Part shown: piece after piece, positions 33,801-48,885 of the stretch | Layout of the letters: the number at the start of each line of letters is the position of its first letter | Numbering within the stretch: the first letter of the stretch is position 1 | NCBI GenBank assembly: GCA_020055645.1 | Contig: CM034546.1 | Span: 117,788,375 to 117,852,374, forward strand | Source of the DNA: Tomocerus qinae | Lineage: Eukaryota > Arthropoda > Collembola > Entomobryomorpha > Tomoceridae | Length of the DNA stretch: 64,000 nt | Direction: 5' to 3' | Made by a program: the position numbers and the translations under genes | Notes under the pieces: generated by a model | The model's database searches: none | What the model was told of the DNA's origin: nothing | Seen by the model: the letters and a program-made list of their open reading frames with translations, nothing else

Positions 33801-36800
33801 GTATAAAAATGTGCTAAAAGTGTTAGTACGAAGGTATAACTTGTTAATTTGGAAATTTCGTTTCTATAATAAGCAATGTTATTGGTTTTAATGTTAATGT
33901 TATGGAGGGTTGTAAATGAAAGTGAAAGATTTTCTTTAGTTAGCATAGTAGTGACCGAGATTTAAGAGTTGAAATTTTTTCTACTATGATACTAATGAGA
34001 AGGAAGGAGAGTTTGTAGGTATCAACATTTTGTTATGTACGAGGTTGGTAGGTAAGAACCGGATCAAGAAAGAAAAGAGATATATAGGCTATCTAATAAT
34101 AGAAGAGGATTATGCTGTTTGACCTGGTCCAGTAACAAAGGTATCTGGCTAATTCGTGTAGGTATTAGAGGTAGACACACAACAAAAGAATGTAGTTACA
34201 ATTGAATGAAGGGAAAGTAAGAGTTTCTTTAAAGCTGATACACCCAATTTTCATTTTCGGTGATTGGACGTTTTCATTGTTAGCGACTGTCTGGCTGAAA
34301 CCAAATTAATATTTAGACTTCATAATACACATGAGTGGTTGCACTACTTACTAAATCATTTAAGATAAATACGCCTTCCTCTTTTATATTCTTAGTTTGT
34401 AATTTGGGTCATTTTATAGAGACGATGTCCAAGAATCCAATCAGCTAAATTAATTTAGGTGTACGTGTAATTTAGGGAATGCAAATGAGGTCTGCTCCAT
34501 AAATACATGTTCACAGATAGAGAATAATGTAACATTTATTCGTATATAGGATGCATGTTGTAATTGTCAGGTTCTTTTAGTATTGCAGCAAGACAAGACA
34601 CAGTTACAAGAACAGAAAAGTGAAGCTTGTTTTTTATAATATTTAGCACACAGACATAGCATTACTTTATTAGTCCAGAGTGGTAGAAAAAACAACAGGT
34701 TGTCCTATAATGTCTACTTGTATATAAAATGTCCTGGGTGTTCGTTTCGAGTTGTCATAAATAATATTTTGGTGTAGAGTGTAAATGGTGGTAAGCATTG
34801 AATTTTGGCTGCTTCCTATGAATATAATACAGTTTTATAGTCAGTTACTTTTACTATGTTCCTTGATTGCAATAGTTTATAACTTGCACTGCTTTGGTTG
34901 TTATATATTTTGTTTAGTTCGCCTTTAAGAGTTGACGTGACATGCAAGATAAACGAGAGAGGAGAGTCTTCTTCGTGTGAGGATGCAGATGGAGTACATA
35001 GAAGAACAACTCATTTATTGTTAGATCTTATGTTGAGATAGATGCCTACTTAGCAGTCCAGCTATCTATATCACAATTACTTGGAGTGCGTGCATCAAAT
35101 TTTTCTTTCGCTCCTTCCACCACCGTTGTAATAATAATGTGTACACTTAGACGTAAACAGCTGCTTTTCCTAGTTCCTGATACTACTGTTAGTATTAGGA
35201 TTGAATTTTAATACTCGCTACTGATAAGTGCTTGCGCTTCAAATGAGACTTTAAACATTTTAAAAGGCCACTTTTAGTTCAATTTAAAAGAATACACTGA
35301 AATTAAGGCTACTAAATATTTATGAACTGATATCATAAAAGGTACAATGGCTAGCCATCTCTCTACAAACCAAGACAGAAAAAGATACAAAACTTGCGTG
35401 TCTCGATCGACAAGTTTTTGTTATTATTATTCCAGTCTGGGTTGTGATATTTTATCATACGAGGATTGAGAAAGAATAGGGCATGGCAGTGTCAGCCTAA
35501 TGAATATATTATCATCTCTACTAACGACTTACTTGGCAGTCTTATAGGACCAAATTTTCATTTTTAATAAGCTTAATATTGCAATATACACATTTTTATA
35601 CTCCCCAAGTTGACAAATGTTCCATTTTTCACTCCGATATAAGTTATGATGTACTTGTAGCTACTAATCACAGTATAATTGTTGTAGTAGCTATATAGTA
35701 TGTATATAGTGACTACAAGTGATACTTATAAATATATGGAACCCTTTCGAGTGCAAGTGTGTGGGCTTTCACTAGCCTCAATATACAAACGTAAACATCA
35801 TCTGCCGGCACGGAAGACATGGCTAGCCAATTTTATCAGCCATTCTCGCTGTCACTGACGCAGTCTCAACTTCTGATTTTCCTCTCTAATTTCGCTACAA
35901 CCACAAATTAAGTCGTTCAGTATTTTCTGAAAGATTTCGAGCGAGTAGAATTAAATCCACTTGAAAAGACTGCATTTTACTTGTTACAAGGGCAATCACT
36001 TTCTTAAGATGCATGCATGTTATTTTAGAGTGGTGAATTATGATTTTCGTGTTCCTCTTCCATTGCCCTACTGAGATACTAAATAGAAATATCATCAAGC
36101 ACATTTGTCTTTCCATGACAGAATTCGTGATTAATATGGTCTAATTTTTTGTTTGCTTTCTACAAGGAACTTTTAAACTTATTTACTAATGAGCTGAATT
36201 ATTATACTTGCAGATGTGTATAGCATGTCACTTTTAATTAATCGCACGAATAGGGACATTTAAAATGTTTTCACTCTTGAAATTGAATACAAATTACACG
36301 CAAGTTTGTTTAAAGAGTATGTAATACATTGAATTTCTACTCATACAAATATTGTATAGGTCAGGTGTCAGGTGATTGAATCAACTTTCAGAACATTCAA
36401 AAATTATGGGAGGTAAAAAATGTTGTGACCTTTTCAAAAGGATGCGTCTGAGTGAATCGGTAACCTAAATGAGAAAGAGATGCTAATTAATTATTGCTTC
36501 ATTGGTTACAATAGAGATATTGAGATTATCGATTAGCTAATCTGTGAATCTACTGCCCTAATGACAGTAGTCCCGTTCGTTGTCTTCAATACATACTGAC
36601 GCAATTTATTACTATTAGGTCCCCGGACTTGTTAGGTATTTATTGTCAGTATCAATTGGTGGCAATTGTATGGTATATACCTAATGAATGATTGTCAACG
36701 AGTTGCTAGTATAATAAACAGTTCACCAAACTGAATCCTGTCTCGTGGGTTTAATCAAGAGCATTCATTCAACTACAGACAGGATTAAGTTTATGTGCAA

Positions 36801-39800
36801 ACATTGGCATTAATGTGGTAATTATAAAAATATCTGATTCAAGGTAATCCCTGTCAGACAAAGTAGAGTCACATTCTTGTAGCTTGTTCCACTGGCCATT
36901 AGCTCACTAGAGATGATTTTATAAAGGTAAAACCTCTTTAATGCTACCGATACTGTATCCAATGGTTTAATTATGAGAAATACTAGCCTCAAGTTATACT
37001 TGATCAATCAAGAAAGTTACGTGAAGCATTTAATTATGTAATGTATTATAAAACAGTTAATATAACGAAGTGCAGCTGCAATAGTAGTGATTGCATACTT
37101 AGGTAGGTATACATGTATTATAGTTGCAAATCCACTCTAAGATGTTTGTAGAACAGTGTAGGTTCTAATACCTTCTCAATAATGAACGTTTCGTCTACTT
37201 AACAGAATATTAGTATCAACACTCTAATCTGTATCAATTGGATATGTGTATCATCACATAATCATAATAATAGTTGAAGCACAGCCGTATGGAATTAACA
37301 TGACTAGTAAGATTCATTATTCTTATTCATTGGGCAGTATGAATGGAGAGCAGGTACTACTATCAACCTACTTACTGCAACACTTATTAGTTATTACACT
37401 GAAATGATAGCCAAAGGACATGAATTTCCAATGATAAATCTAACTCCTGATCATTACATCCAATCCTATTAAAACTATCTACCTGTACATCTTTTTATTC
37501 AAACACAAGTAGCAATCTTGAATTGCTGCTTTGTTTTACAGTCAGTCGAGTAGTCTAAACAAGAAAACAACGCTCTATAATGTTACATAGTTTCGTTGGA
37601 TAGATTTCAAGTTAGTTAACATTGGAACGTGTGAGATCTTAGACTCGGCTTTATTCCTATCATTCCCACTATTACCTAACTTTTTTTGCCAATGTATCTG
37701 TCTTGTAATACAATGGAGATTTGCAATAGATCGCACTACATGTGTATATACATTGCACTATGAACATCAACCAAAACCAAATCTACAAAAATTCGTAACG
37801 GGACTCTTCGACAGACTACTATAGAAATTATAGACCTACCTATATTATACACTTCTCCACAGAGATACTAATTTGTTTTCTCTTCTTCTTCTTCTTTACT
37901 CATCCTCAGTTCTGATAGGTGATTACAATCCTCCTCGACAAGGCTAAGCAACAATAACATTTCCAAAATGACTCGGCCTAACCACGATGGCTATCCTAAA
38001 TAACTTTGTTTTCTATCTCATCCTTTTCTTATTAAAAAGTCAACCTTGTCCAACGAAGATCCAATCATTTTACTTTGTGATAGATAGTAAGTCACATCAA
38101 AAGGTGAACTTATTTACTTCTCAATTTTCTAAGCACTCACCACAGTCACGGTCTTCCAAAATGGCTCACCTCTTCAAGTCATAGGCCAAAATCGTTCGTT
38201 ACTATCATTTATTAGATATTTACTAAAGACATTTGATTTACTAACATTGATCTCCTTTGCTGTTACAACTGTCTCATCTTTATTGAAACACGATCAATCA
38301 TAGATGAGATGAAGAACCCTACAAATAGCTAATTACTTCCATTAATAAATTATTAAAATTATGCCAATGCTGTATGCTAGTCTGGTTGAATAATCCATTT
38401 TTGGTTGTAAAGATTGATGATTGAAGAATTTGAATTTTTTTTGAGGTAATTCGTAATCTGGGACTTTTGGATTAAAAATAGTTTTGAGTTGCGCTTCTAA
38501 CGTAACTAGCATCATTGTTCAACCTAAATAGAACAGTATTTGTTAATGTAAGTGCTCAATTGAATGTGGCCATTTATCTTATGCATTAATTTTACGCTCA
38601 TCGAAGACAGAATGATTACATTACGATGCGATGGTAGTTCTAGGGGTTATTTCAACAGGTAGAATTGCATCGTGTTGAAATAGTCTAATAATCTAATACA
38701 ATAGAATGAGCGATTATTTAATTCAGATTGTAGTCATTGAATGAAAATTCAAGTGATTGCAAAACGAAAACTTGCTCTGTAATGTAATGAGTATAACTCT
38801 ATGCTTGATATTGCAGATTTATTGGGTTATTTATCTGATTTGATTATGTTTTGATCTCGGTAGTGTTAAAGCAAGGCTGTCTAATCTCAAATGCTAATAA
38901 TGCATAACTAGTGCTTACGGGTGAGGACAAGAGATTTGATAATTCTTTACTGCTTTATTTTTAATCTTTCACAGCTGACGCGGTTATATTTTATTTTCTG
39001 CTGTTAACTATTATCTTGATTTGTAGATTGTGTCTTCGCTTGAGATTTTTTAGCTATTGTTTTCTGATTGTTCTCAAAGTCCCGCTACTATTACTCATGC
39101 TCACAATCTCTCGGAGCTCTCTAACTCCTACGCAGGCAGACTACACTAAAATGTAATGTATTATTTTCTGGCTTAGTAACAGTGTATCTTTTTATGTTGT
39201 GTAATGTGTATTTTAGCCATTGCTATCCTATTTCATTATCAAAGTAGCAAAAAGTGTTTAAACCATTTACATATATTATACTGAGTGCTTAACTGTATCT
39301 TTAAACATGGCATAATACATGAATTATGTATGCGATACAAAATAAGCATACCAGTAGTTGCACCTGAAATAAAGCCAAATTAAAATGTCAGATCAGATAA
39401 TCATTAAAATTCCAAATGGGAAGCCAAAAAGAAAGCTACCCAAAATTGCATGACAAAAAGCTGTTAATCTAGGAAAATAAAATTAAAACACATTAGCATT
39501 CTGAGTAAAACACAGTAGAGTGTAGTCCAGCCGAGCACAGTAGGCAATGAGGAGGTTCTTCGAAGATTAACCTAGCCCAACCTTAACTAACCTATCCCTT
39601 CATCTAACGCCTAAACACACTACAGAATTTACTGTTTATTTTATACAAGCATAAGGCTATATTAATTATAGCTCTTCAAACGTTTTATACAAGCAAAAAT
39701 GGGGAAATTTATGACATTTCTTATTTCATATGAAGTTGACTGTTAAAAAAACTCTGGCATGGTACAACCGGTACTTCCACATGGACATAATTTATCTTCC

Positions 39801-42800
39801 CTAATAAAGCTATTGATACATACGTATTAATAATAATAACATACCTAGTTAGACAATGTAATATAACCTTAAATGAAGTAGAAAACACCAACGGACCAAA
39901 ACATTGTCGTGTCATTTTTTCATATTTTATCTTTTCTGTTATTACATTTCATTACATCTCTCTTTACGATATTGTATAGTAGCACGATAGAAAAAAAAGG
40001 CCAAATGAAATGGATACAATTGAACACAAGGAAGGGTGTAGAATGATGTTACATACAATTGTTTCAAGAGAACGAGTAATAAAATAGCACACTACTACCA
40101 ACTATACCTACACGTAGATACAAACTCTGCATGCTGCACTATTCCCTGATGAAATATATTCTTTTTGCATGCTATATTTCAATTTTTATACTTACACTCA
40201 AATCCCTTTCAGCAAATCCAATTGGAATTCCATTTCAACACGTTCGAGTAAAGGCTTATTAGCAATTACTACAGACATAGCTGTGCGAGAAATTCAAATG
40301 GAACTCAATAATAGTTTTGAAGATTACGTGGTTTTTATTTGTGTTCAAATGCGGCTGACCATAATATTAATTCATAATAAATAACAACAGTAATAATAAT
40401 AATATCTTGTCATTTTTATGATGTATAGTATGCATTAATGAAACCTTTGCCGCTCAAGAGTTATCCTATTGCTCTATACTTAATACTTTACATTAATATT
40501 ATTAAATAGGTTGAATAGTAGGATCTATCCTAGAAGATCAGCGCATAGAGCACAGATTTATCTATTCATTTCGATTTATTTTGCTCAATTCATCTGCATC
40601 ATCGTCAGGCTCATCTCGCCTTTCTTCTTCTCATTTTGTTGTAATGAATGGCTGGACATTTTCACCCCAACACGAACTTGACCCCAAGACTCACCTTTCT
40701 GACATTTACCTTACCTTACTTTATATTATATTAAACCACTCACACAGTCAACAGAGCAGTCAGGTGTATTCTTTGCATTCTAATCCTCTTGAGTATCACT
40801 GGCACAAAGATGAGATGGGAGAACTCTCCAAGGATTGCATAAACAATCTATGACGGTGAGTTAGTCAGGCTTATGGCTACACTTGAATCAAGTCAGTTTA
40901 CGTTGTGCTATGCCATAAAATTCTCACAGTACACATTATATTATCGGCCAGACCTTAGGTAGTATTATTTTTCTACTACAATTTAAGATTTGTGTAGCAT
41001 TGCGTTACATAAACTACCTATCTACGTGCATTTGCAATGCACCGAACCATTTCATAGTTTTAATGTAAAAGCAACCATTACTACATCTTAGATAAGTTTA
41101 GTTTCATTCGCTATGCCTTTTATTTCCCTCAAGTGATATCAACATCGATAAAAATCCCAAATAGAACGAAAAATCCGAAATTGCTCAAAGTAAAATAAAC
41201 GGGGCATATCATGTTCTTACTACATTTGTATATCATGTATTTACTGATTGCATCACATGTGCAATGAAAACAAATTTTCCTATTGAAATAAGCTCTAATT
41301 ATCTTTCTAGATTAGATGTGTAGGTAAATTGCTTTATTTTTCCAATACGACAATTTACTAGTCTCAAGTGCATATTTCTGCGTACGAAATTCTAACCTGT
41401 CACGTAGCATTGCATGTGATTGACTATTTTCCCGTATCAGTTTGTATTTAGGTATGTACAAATAAGGCACACACTGGAAGAGTCAGCTAAAGTATTACAT
41501 TTCATTTGATTGTCTTGCCATTTTGCAATCGGTTGTAACGGTATGATCTATCTCTCCTTCACTCAAACCTTTTGCAACAAATCTTTGTTCTTATTGTGAT
41601 CGATTGGTATTTCAGTTTTCGTTTACCGTATACCATAGTCAAGTCACAAAGAGTTACTAAATAAAAAAGATAAAAAAATTGGCATTCTACTTTACGGCAT
41701 ATTGGGCATATGTACAAATATCTATATAGGTATCTATCTGTCTACTGTCTGTGCAAGAAGAGGATGCAACTAAAGTAAGGAAAGTCTTCTGGATTTTCAG
41801 TTTCGCTTCACAAACCTTTTCAGTTCACTTGAGTTTGTTACCTAAAGTCAGTGAATTGAGTATTGAAAGACATTTGCAATATTCTGCAGTCTTGTTGTGT
41901 TCACTTTCATGTTTTTATTACCAACTCTCAGCTAATATAGATGGAATGGGAACGAAGAAGACAAAAAAATTTTAGAAACAGTAGCACGTGGAATTTTATA
42001 ATACTCGAACTCAATATAATGAATAGAATGGGACACTATAATACTAATCTAGTGTTTGCTATATTAAAATTGAGATAAAAGACAAAGTATGTAATATAAT
42101 TGCTCTGAAATGATATTCCTGCCTTAGGAATTTCAGTTGCATTAGGTTGTCGTTGGGTCTGGTGCAATGCACGTTGGCTGTTTGTTAGTGTTGGATTATT
42201 ATCCTTTGCTTTGCTTGTTTAAGTATTAATGTGCATTCTTGGTTTGCTGTTCTTCTATTTGGGTCTCGTTTGAAGCAGGAATTATTAGATTGTTCGATTT
42301 AATTTAAGTCGTGATTTAACTTGAGGAGAATGAAGTAAAGGTCTGTGGAGAAAGAAAGGCTGTAACCACACAGGGGTGCCCATGACTATAATTACACTAC
42401 TACCATTGCTAATTCTAAAGAATTCCTTGTTGAGCTTTCTGTTAAATCCTTTAATGCGTATGTTGTATTTATGTAAATTATAACTAATATTCGTCATGTA
42501 CCTGCATGTGATACACATTATGATTCCAGAGAGACGAGATAATAGCTCCACAACTTAGCAAATGACTCTCGTCAACTGTTTTTTCCTAGTGTTGATAAAA
42601 ATTGTAGATGAAAAAGAAAGGAGTGAAGTATAAAGTCAGATTCATTTAAATACAAGTTTGACTTTGCACGAGAACTTTAAAAAAACTCATCCTTGGCAGA
42701 TTGCATTATCGTAATATACTTAGCATTTTTGTACAGATAAAGTGAAGTTGAGCACGAATCTGTCGCTGTTCTTAGTCGTCAGGTAAATTAAAACGGTCTG

Positions 42801-45800
42801 AAAAAAATAAATGTAGTTTATAATCTTCCAGATTCAACATAGGAAAATATAGCATTTGAACGATTTGTCTAAAATGTATGTATGAAAATAATTACGGGTC
42901 TCTGATTTTCAAAAAAGTTTTTTTAAATAAGTCAAATTAAATCCTTGTGATTACACCAAATGCAAAACTGATTTTCCTGTATAATTAGAAACAGATGTAT
43001 CATACTAAGAATGAAAATAGGATTCATTCAGCCATATTTGCAGTAGAGCGTGTTCTATTTTAATACTGAGAAAAAGATTTTCAAGAGTAAATAAAACAAT
43101 TGCATTTGTTTGTAGCATGGAATTCGATCGTGATGTTGATAAATATCAACAAGAAGGGGCCAAGCCCGAAAAAAATGATGCAAAGCTGTTTTAGCTTAAG
43201 GTAAAGGTAACAAAGAGCAGGACACGTTAAGACACGCATGTGTTTCGATTAGTCTCCATACCTATTAATACGGAAACCTAATAATCCTGTGATTGAATTT
43301 TGAATAGATTGAAAATTATAGCAAAATTCCTGTAATAGAAAACAAAACAAAAGTACCTACATGTAACGAAATAGTAAACAAACACCTTAGAAGTTGTTTT
43401 ACAAAGGACATGATAGGAGAACGTGATGGTATTTTACGCAGTTATGAGTCTGCTTTGCATATGCACACCTTTCTAAGGAGTATATCCGTCTTATTTACTA
43501 TCTCTAATAACTATTGGTAGTTGCTACTATAAAGTTGCATTTAAATGTTTGTCTCCACACATTGACTCATTTGAAGAGAAAGAAAACAAGTTAAAAAGAA
43601 GGAAGGGCTACAATTCATCTCATTTCATTGGCAAATTAAACCATGTTATTCAAATAGTTACTTACCTGTCGACGAGAGTGGTGTTGACTTTACGAAAACT
43701 GAAAGAAAAGAAAGAAAAGCTAAGGAGAATGTAGGACATGGGCAAGGCAATGTAGATAATGGGCATATTGAAGTAAAGTGAAACAAGACAAGCAAGGCAA
43801 TTGCAATTATATATATATCACACTTTGATATCCTATCTTGACTAGATATAACTAACTAGCCGCAACCAACTCGAGCAGTAGTCGAATGACATTTGACGTA
43901 GTTCTGATTTGAAAATCATGACTCTCCTCTTGGATTCCCTTTTTGCCTTCTGTTTGCTAAGTTGATAAAATTTCAACACTGAACATTCCGCATATTGTTC
44001 CTATACAAAGAAATAAATTTGTTCTTGACATGGCTTAACTCCAACATCTCAACTTCACAAGTTGACAATAATATTCTTTTCTTGGCCTGTGCACGATTAT
44101 TTTACAATTGAGTGCCAATGAGCTTGTGTGCACAAATGTTTAAGAATAGACTGCTGATAGCCCAACAACTGAACTAATGATAAGTTGATACATCATTATA
44201 ATAAAAGAGCATTTAGTAGAGGTAGCATTTTATTATCCCACCTTTGCTTCGAGCTTGGAATCTTGTCCTCCTGTTAATCCCCAATAATAATCTACTGTTA
44301 CGAATTACGATCACTTGTGTAAGGTGGGGTTTGTATAGTCAAACTGGTACATTATGTAAATAGGTTATAGGATCCAGTAGTACTAAAACTAGCTAAATAT
44401 AAAGCATGTCTGCTTTTGCGTCTAATTTCATCTTTTCACCGTCGGCATAATTTCCTCCTGTCTTGTCTGTCTGGTTTGCTATGGACTTGACTTACGATTT
44501 AGTACGTATTTACTTTGATTAGAGTGTCGTGCTTAGCTTCACTGGGCGTCTCCCCGGAACCGCTATGATTTCGTAAGCAGTTGCACCAGTATGGTGTAAA
44601 GAGCTATCTAAATTATGTCGATAACTCCACGTTGTGAGTGACTGTAAATAGGCACCATTATTTAAGCATAATTTATTCTGTTACATCTTATGCATATAAA
44701 TATCTATATTATACTTGAATATTTGTAGATAAAAGGAAGAATACTGACCACAATTTGAAGGGAATCTCTGTTTTTATTGTCACTTGCCATACCGCACTAA
44801 ATGCAATGAAGGTTTTGATGAATACACAAGTTATTTACGATATCTCTCTAGAATTACCTTACAATCACTTCGAATCGCACAACCGACTTGGATAATGGAT
44901 TGAGACAATGAAAAACTTTCATGTACTGTTCTCTTTTCCTATTATCATCCGTCTCTGAGAATTTACACAATCCGTCAATATAGTTACGACTGTTCTACAT
45001 ATGTAATTTACATACGTATCTCTTTGTACTATGAATTATCACAATTCACATGTAAAGGTAAAACTAAGAATTGTCATAAAGATATCCGTAAGATATAATT
45101 ATTTATATCTCACTCATAGTAAGTGTTAGCTTACAAACCAAAATCATACAAAAAAATCTTGTCTCACATCAGAACGAAACTTATTTTGTGGGAACGAGCA
45201 AGACAAAACATATTAGGATAATAGTCTTCCTCAAATGTTTGAGAGAAAAACAGTTCCTCTCCTGTCTTATGAAATTTCGTTGCGTGTAGCTATTTAGTTA
45301 GCATATGACAGATGCATTGTGCATTTCCGCATGGAAAATCTACTCATATTTAGTGCTACTATTTCAAGGCATTTCGCCAGAAGCATTTAAGACTTATTGT
45401 ATTTTATAAATACATTTCATAGTTATATTGCATGTACTATTGTGTCTTCCCAAGTCATGACAAGATGCATTTAAGCTTGTCTGCTAGTTGAACATAACAA
45501 TCAGTGACAATCATGATTTTATGACAGTTGGACAGACGGACAACGGAATAAACTTGAATTTACCTGCATTAAACTTTCTACTTAAGAATAATGCAACAAT
45601 ATGCTCAACAGCAGTTGTTTTGAATTCTAACGAATAGTTCATGCTCATTTATATCACTTTTAGTGAGTTACTCAGTATTTATTGCAAAATAACATTGTCC
45701 AGCATGTTTACGATTGTTACTTGATCTTCTTGTTGGCAGAATGAGTAAGTAATGTCGAGTCAATTTAGCATATGGTTTCTCCATTTAATTTTTATCTCGC

Positions 45801-47738
45801 GGAACGATGCATACTTAGTCTTAACATCTGTCCTTTAAGAAAACTCCAGTTCCCTTCTTCTAGGAAATCTAAATAAAGTCCATAAACAAATCGCACGTTT
45901 TTTCGAGCAATCTAAGATCAAGGCACACGAGCGAACGGCTAAATTAAATTAAGTCGAGTCACGTTAAATCTCAGTAATCTTTATTCTTATAACTTCTCTA
46001 TGTTAAATACTCTACGCACATAATTCCACAACAGACATAAACTAATGTCACAAGTAATCTACCTGCAAATCGGAAAAGACCATGACCAAAATGTTTGGCT
46101 TATCTCAACAAAAATTCATACTGTAGCTGTGGAATGAGTAGGAGAGCTCGAATTTTTTATCTGTCTATCTTTAGTAAGCAAAGTTAAGGTTAACTTGCTC
46201 ATTTCATTGTGTGTGTTCTACCATCCTATGATATAGTAGTAGTATAGTCCCTTATAGTTTTATAGTACAGTATACGTTTTTTTCTGTTTTCTTCCAACTC
46301 GTACGCTCCAACAGAAGAATAACGGAGAAGGTAATCAGAGTCAGTGTTTCGATGAGGATACGTACACTAATGGCAAGATTTAACGATTTTCTGTGCTCTT
46401 ACCTTCACCGTGCATTCTATTTTTTACTTATTTTTTACGTGTTTGGCAGATCAACCCAGTTTTCGAACACTCGTTGCAATTGGATTGGAATTAACGTGGA
46501 AAATCGACTGCGTGTTACTATTACATTTCTTTCTATAAGATGAATTCCCAAACAAAGTCAATTCTCACACAGACTATGTACCTAAATACATAAGTAGAGA
46601 ATAGGACTAGACCCACACGTTATTTTTGTGTATTCTGATCCTGAAGTACATTCTGTACTTGGCATTGAAGGATTTTTGAGTCCATCCAACTCTTGAGTTA
46701 TTTGCTTCGATAAATCCACATGTGACCTCCCTTACATAAAAATTGAGTTTGTAAGAAACTCTAACTGCTAATAATAAACATGTTGGCTAGCCCCTGTGAT
46801 TAGGTACCCAAAAAATCTACCTAAATACAAACGAAGCATTTCTGTTATACTCTGTAAACAAAGAGTTTATTTCCAATTTAAATGCTTCTTATTAGCTAAA
46901 CCAAATATAAAAGTGCATTTTATTGTGTTCCTGGCGTTGATTTTTTTACCTGTAGCTCATCTCTGATGTAAATTGTTGACTTCAGATTGTCTTGAGTGTA
47001 ACTTCAATTCCTATCCTGATTGTTAATGACTGTTATATCTTTTCCTGTTTAACTTTACCTACTTAAGAGCTGCGCTCATTTCTTACACACATAGTTGCAT
47101 CAGTGTGTGCATGCATTTAAATAACAGTAGCCCCGTGCCCTCGTAGTAGAAATAAGTACACTAGTAATTTGTATTGCAATTGAGTAGTTACACACAATTT
47201 AATGGAGTACCAATGTTAATATGTTATCGTAAACATTGTGAATATTTAAAGTGTATATTTATAGTAATTGAAAGTATTTACGCTCTTTATGCCTATTTAT
47301 CTACCTGATTGTGGCACAATTAAATGTTCTGAATGACACACTTATTTCATGTTATCAAAACAATTAACCAGACAAACATGGCCAGGAAAGAACTACTGAT
47401 GCATACAAGTCATCTTATTAGTGTTCTTATTATAGCTCAACAAGGAACTCAATTCAACATCGCCTAAAGTGGGATCCTTACCCAAGAGGATTGCTCTTCT
47501 TTGATGTAGAACCGAAATCTTCTTGTCTTTTGTTTAGGAAATGAGATATCCCAATTGATTTCAACTAGTAATCACTCCTGGTGAATTTAAAAATTGTGAA
47601 CAATAAATTATTGCCCACATAGAGATTACTTGTATCTTTGACTTGACTAGTGAACTCAATGGGGCAATAAATTAGTACAAAAAATTCAGTAACATAGCTG
47701 AGAGCGAATCAATTGAATAATAATCGCTCCCAATGTCT
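30829..47738 (+). other. Probable part of a very large intron; no supported exon
   Basis: About 17 kb with no convincing coding exon on either strand. Minor structures: (TCT)n at about 37881-37895, a 10-bp-stem hairpin at 38648-38682, and a GC-richer patch at about 40570-40856 ending in a good donor (GACG/GTGAGT) that could be an untranslated or alternative first exon but has no coding support. Confidence 0.4.
38648..38682. repeat. Hairpin, 10-bp perfect stem
   Basis: TATTTCAACA (38648-38657) pairs perfectly with TGTTGAAATA (38673-38682) around a 15-nt loop. It is isolated, and no role is apparent. Confidence 0.45.
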
Positions 47739-47744
47739 TTTATT
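47739..47744 (-). terminator. Candidate poly(A) signal AATAAA (minus strand)
   Basis: TTTATT on the plus strand is 30 nt beyond the stop of the tentative minus-strand gene. It also lies in the arm of a small hairpin (ATTGAATAA with TTATTCAAT, about 47713-47747). Confidence 0.25.
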
Positions 47745-47773
47745 CAATGAACTCGGGTGGTGGATCCAAAAAC

Positions 47774-48885
47774 TCAATCGATAAAGATGATATTGACAGA
47801 TGAGAAGGGAGCTTGTCGAAAGATAAAATATTTCCTGCAGCATAATTCATCTTCAGAAATCTGGTTATGGTCATGGTCTGGCTTTGACTGGACATTGGAC
47901 GAATGAACTAGTATACGTGGTAATTCCATATCTAGCACACCTGCTATAGGTACATAACCAAATATCTGTAGCACATCAATCAGAATTTTTCAACTACTCA
48001 TTCAATCACAATAATTTACATAGAGGACTAGAGACTGTCATACCTATCTTTATTACATATTCTACTATAAGTAAAAAAATTATATAGCTGGTAATATCAT
48101 TATTTGGCACATGATACTGTAGAATGTAAAATTGCAATTAATTCTGGACTTTAGTTGCCTCCTAGCTCTCGTACGCATTAAACGCGGTGTACGTATATAC
48201 AGCTGTAGCTATCATCATAGAAAATATGCATAACAAAACGACAACAGTAAATATCTTATTGTAAAATGCATTATGACTCTATTGTACCTATATTGTATTA
48301 TTGTCTTGAAGATTGCATTCCCACAAGATAAGACAACGTTCTAGCCTCATCCATCAATAAGTATAATGTATATCACCTTTATCAGGCTTAAGTAATAAGT
48401 GTCACGAGTACAACCCTAGCAAAGTACATTCATACACGTATAATAAAGTATTAAGAAGCTTCACATCCAGTAATTCGCCTTTAGCGTTAATGTTTTGTTT
48501 CACAGTTCTTCTACTATATCCTAACTAGCAATTCCCTCGGTTGACTCATATATTCATAGATAGACTTGTTTATGAATATTTTATCGTGCATGCAATACAT
48601 TACTACAGAAAATAAGTAATTTTAATATTGCTAAACCTCCAACGAAGCTTTTGCTAAGTGAGTTTCAGTTAGTAAATTAAAAAACTGCACAAAATGCGTA
48701 ATGACAGGCTTGAACTCTACAATGGATATCTCCTGCATGTTATCTATTATTAATACCATGTCGTTAATGATTACCGAGTTGCTGTTAAAGCCGGTAAACA
48801 AATAATAGGTACTTATCCCTTCTATATAGTCGGTTCCTCTATTCTGACTGACAGCAGAGGAATTCGCAGTTGTCACTGAACTCAT
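47774..48885 (-). CDS. Tentative two-exon gene, about 146 aa, unrecognised
   Basis: The first frame (48885 down to about 48637) begins with ATG right after an in-frame TGA. It has coding-like composition and RNY codons (for example MSSVTTANSSAVSQNRGTDY and VITHFVQFFNLLTETHLAKA). The second frame starts after ATGTGCTACAG (exon from 47965), has IFGYVPIAGVLDMELPRIL and SKPDHDHNQISEDE, and stops at 47774-47776; AATAAA follows about 30 nt later (47739-47744, minus strand). The two join in phase 0 if the donor is GAG/GTTTAG, which is a poor donor and the main doubt. Without the join the first frame is an 84-residue protein. No family is recognised; decayed exons or chance remain possible. Confidence 0.3.

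Noticed and set aside
40581-40853. Ser-rich 90-codon plus-strand frame
   Set aside because: It has no ATG at its start, and the nearby donor (about 40856) is out of step with its stop. At best an untranslated exon.
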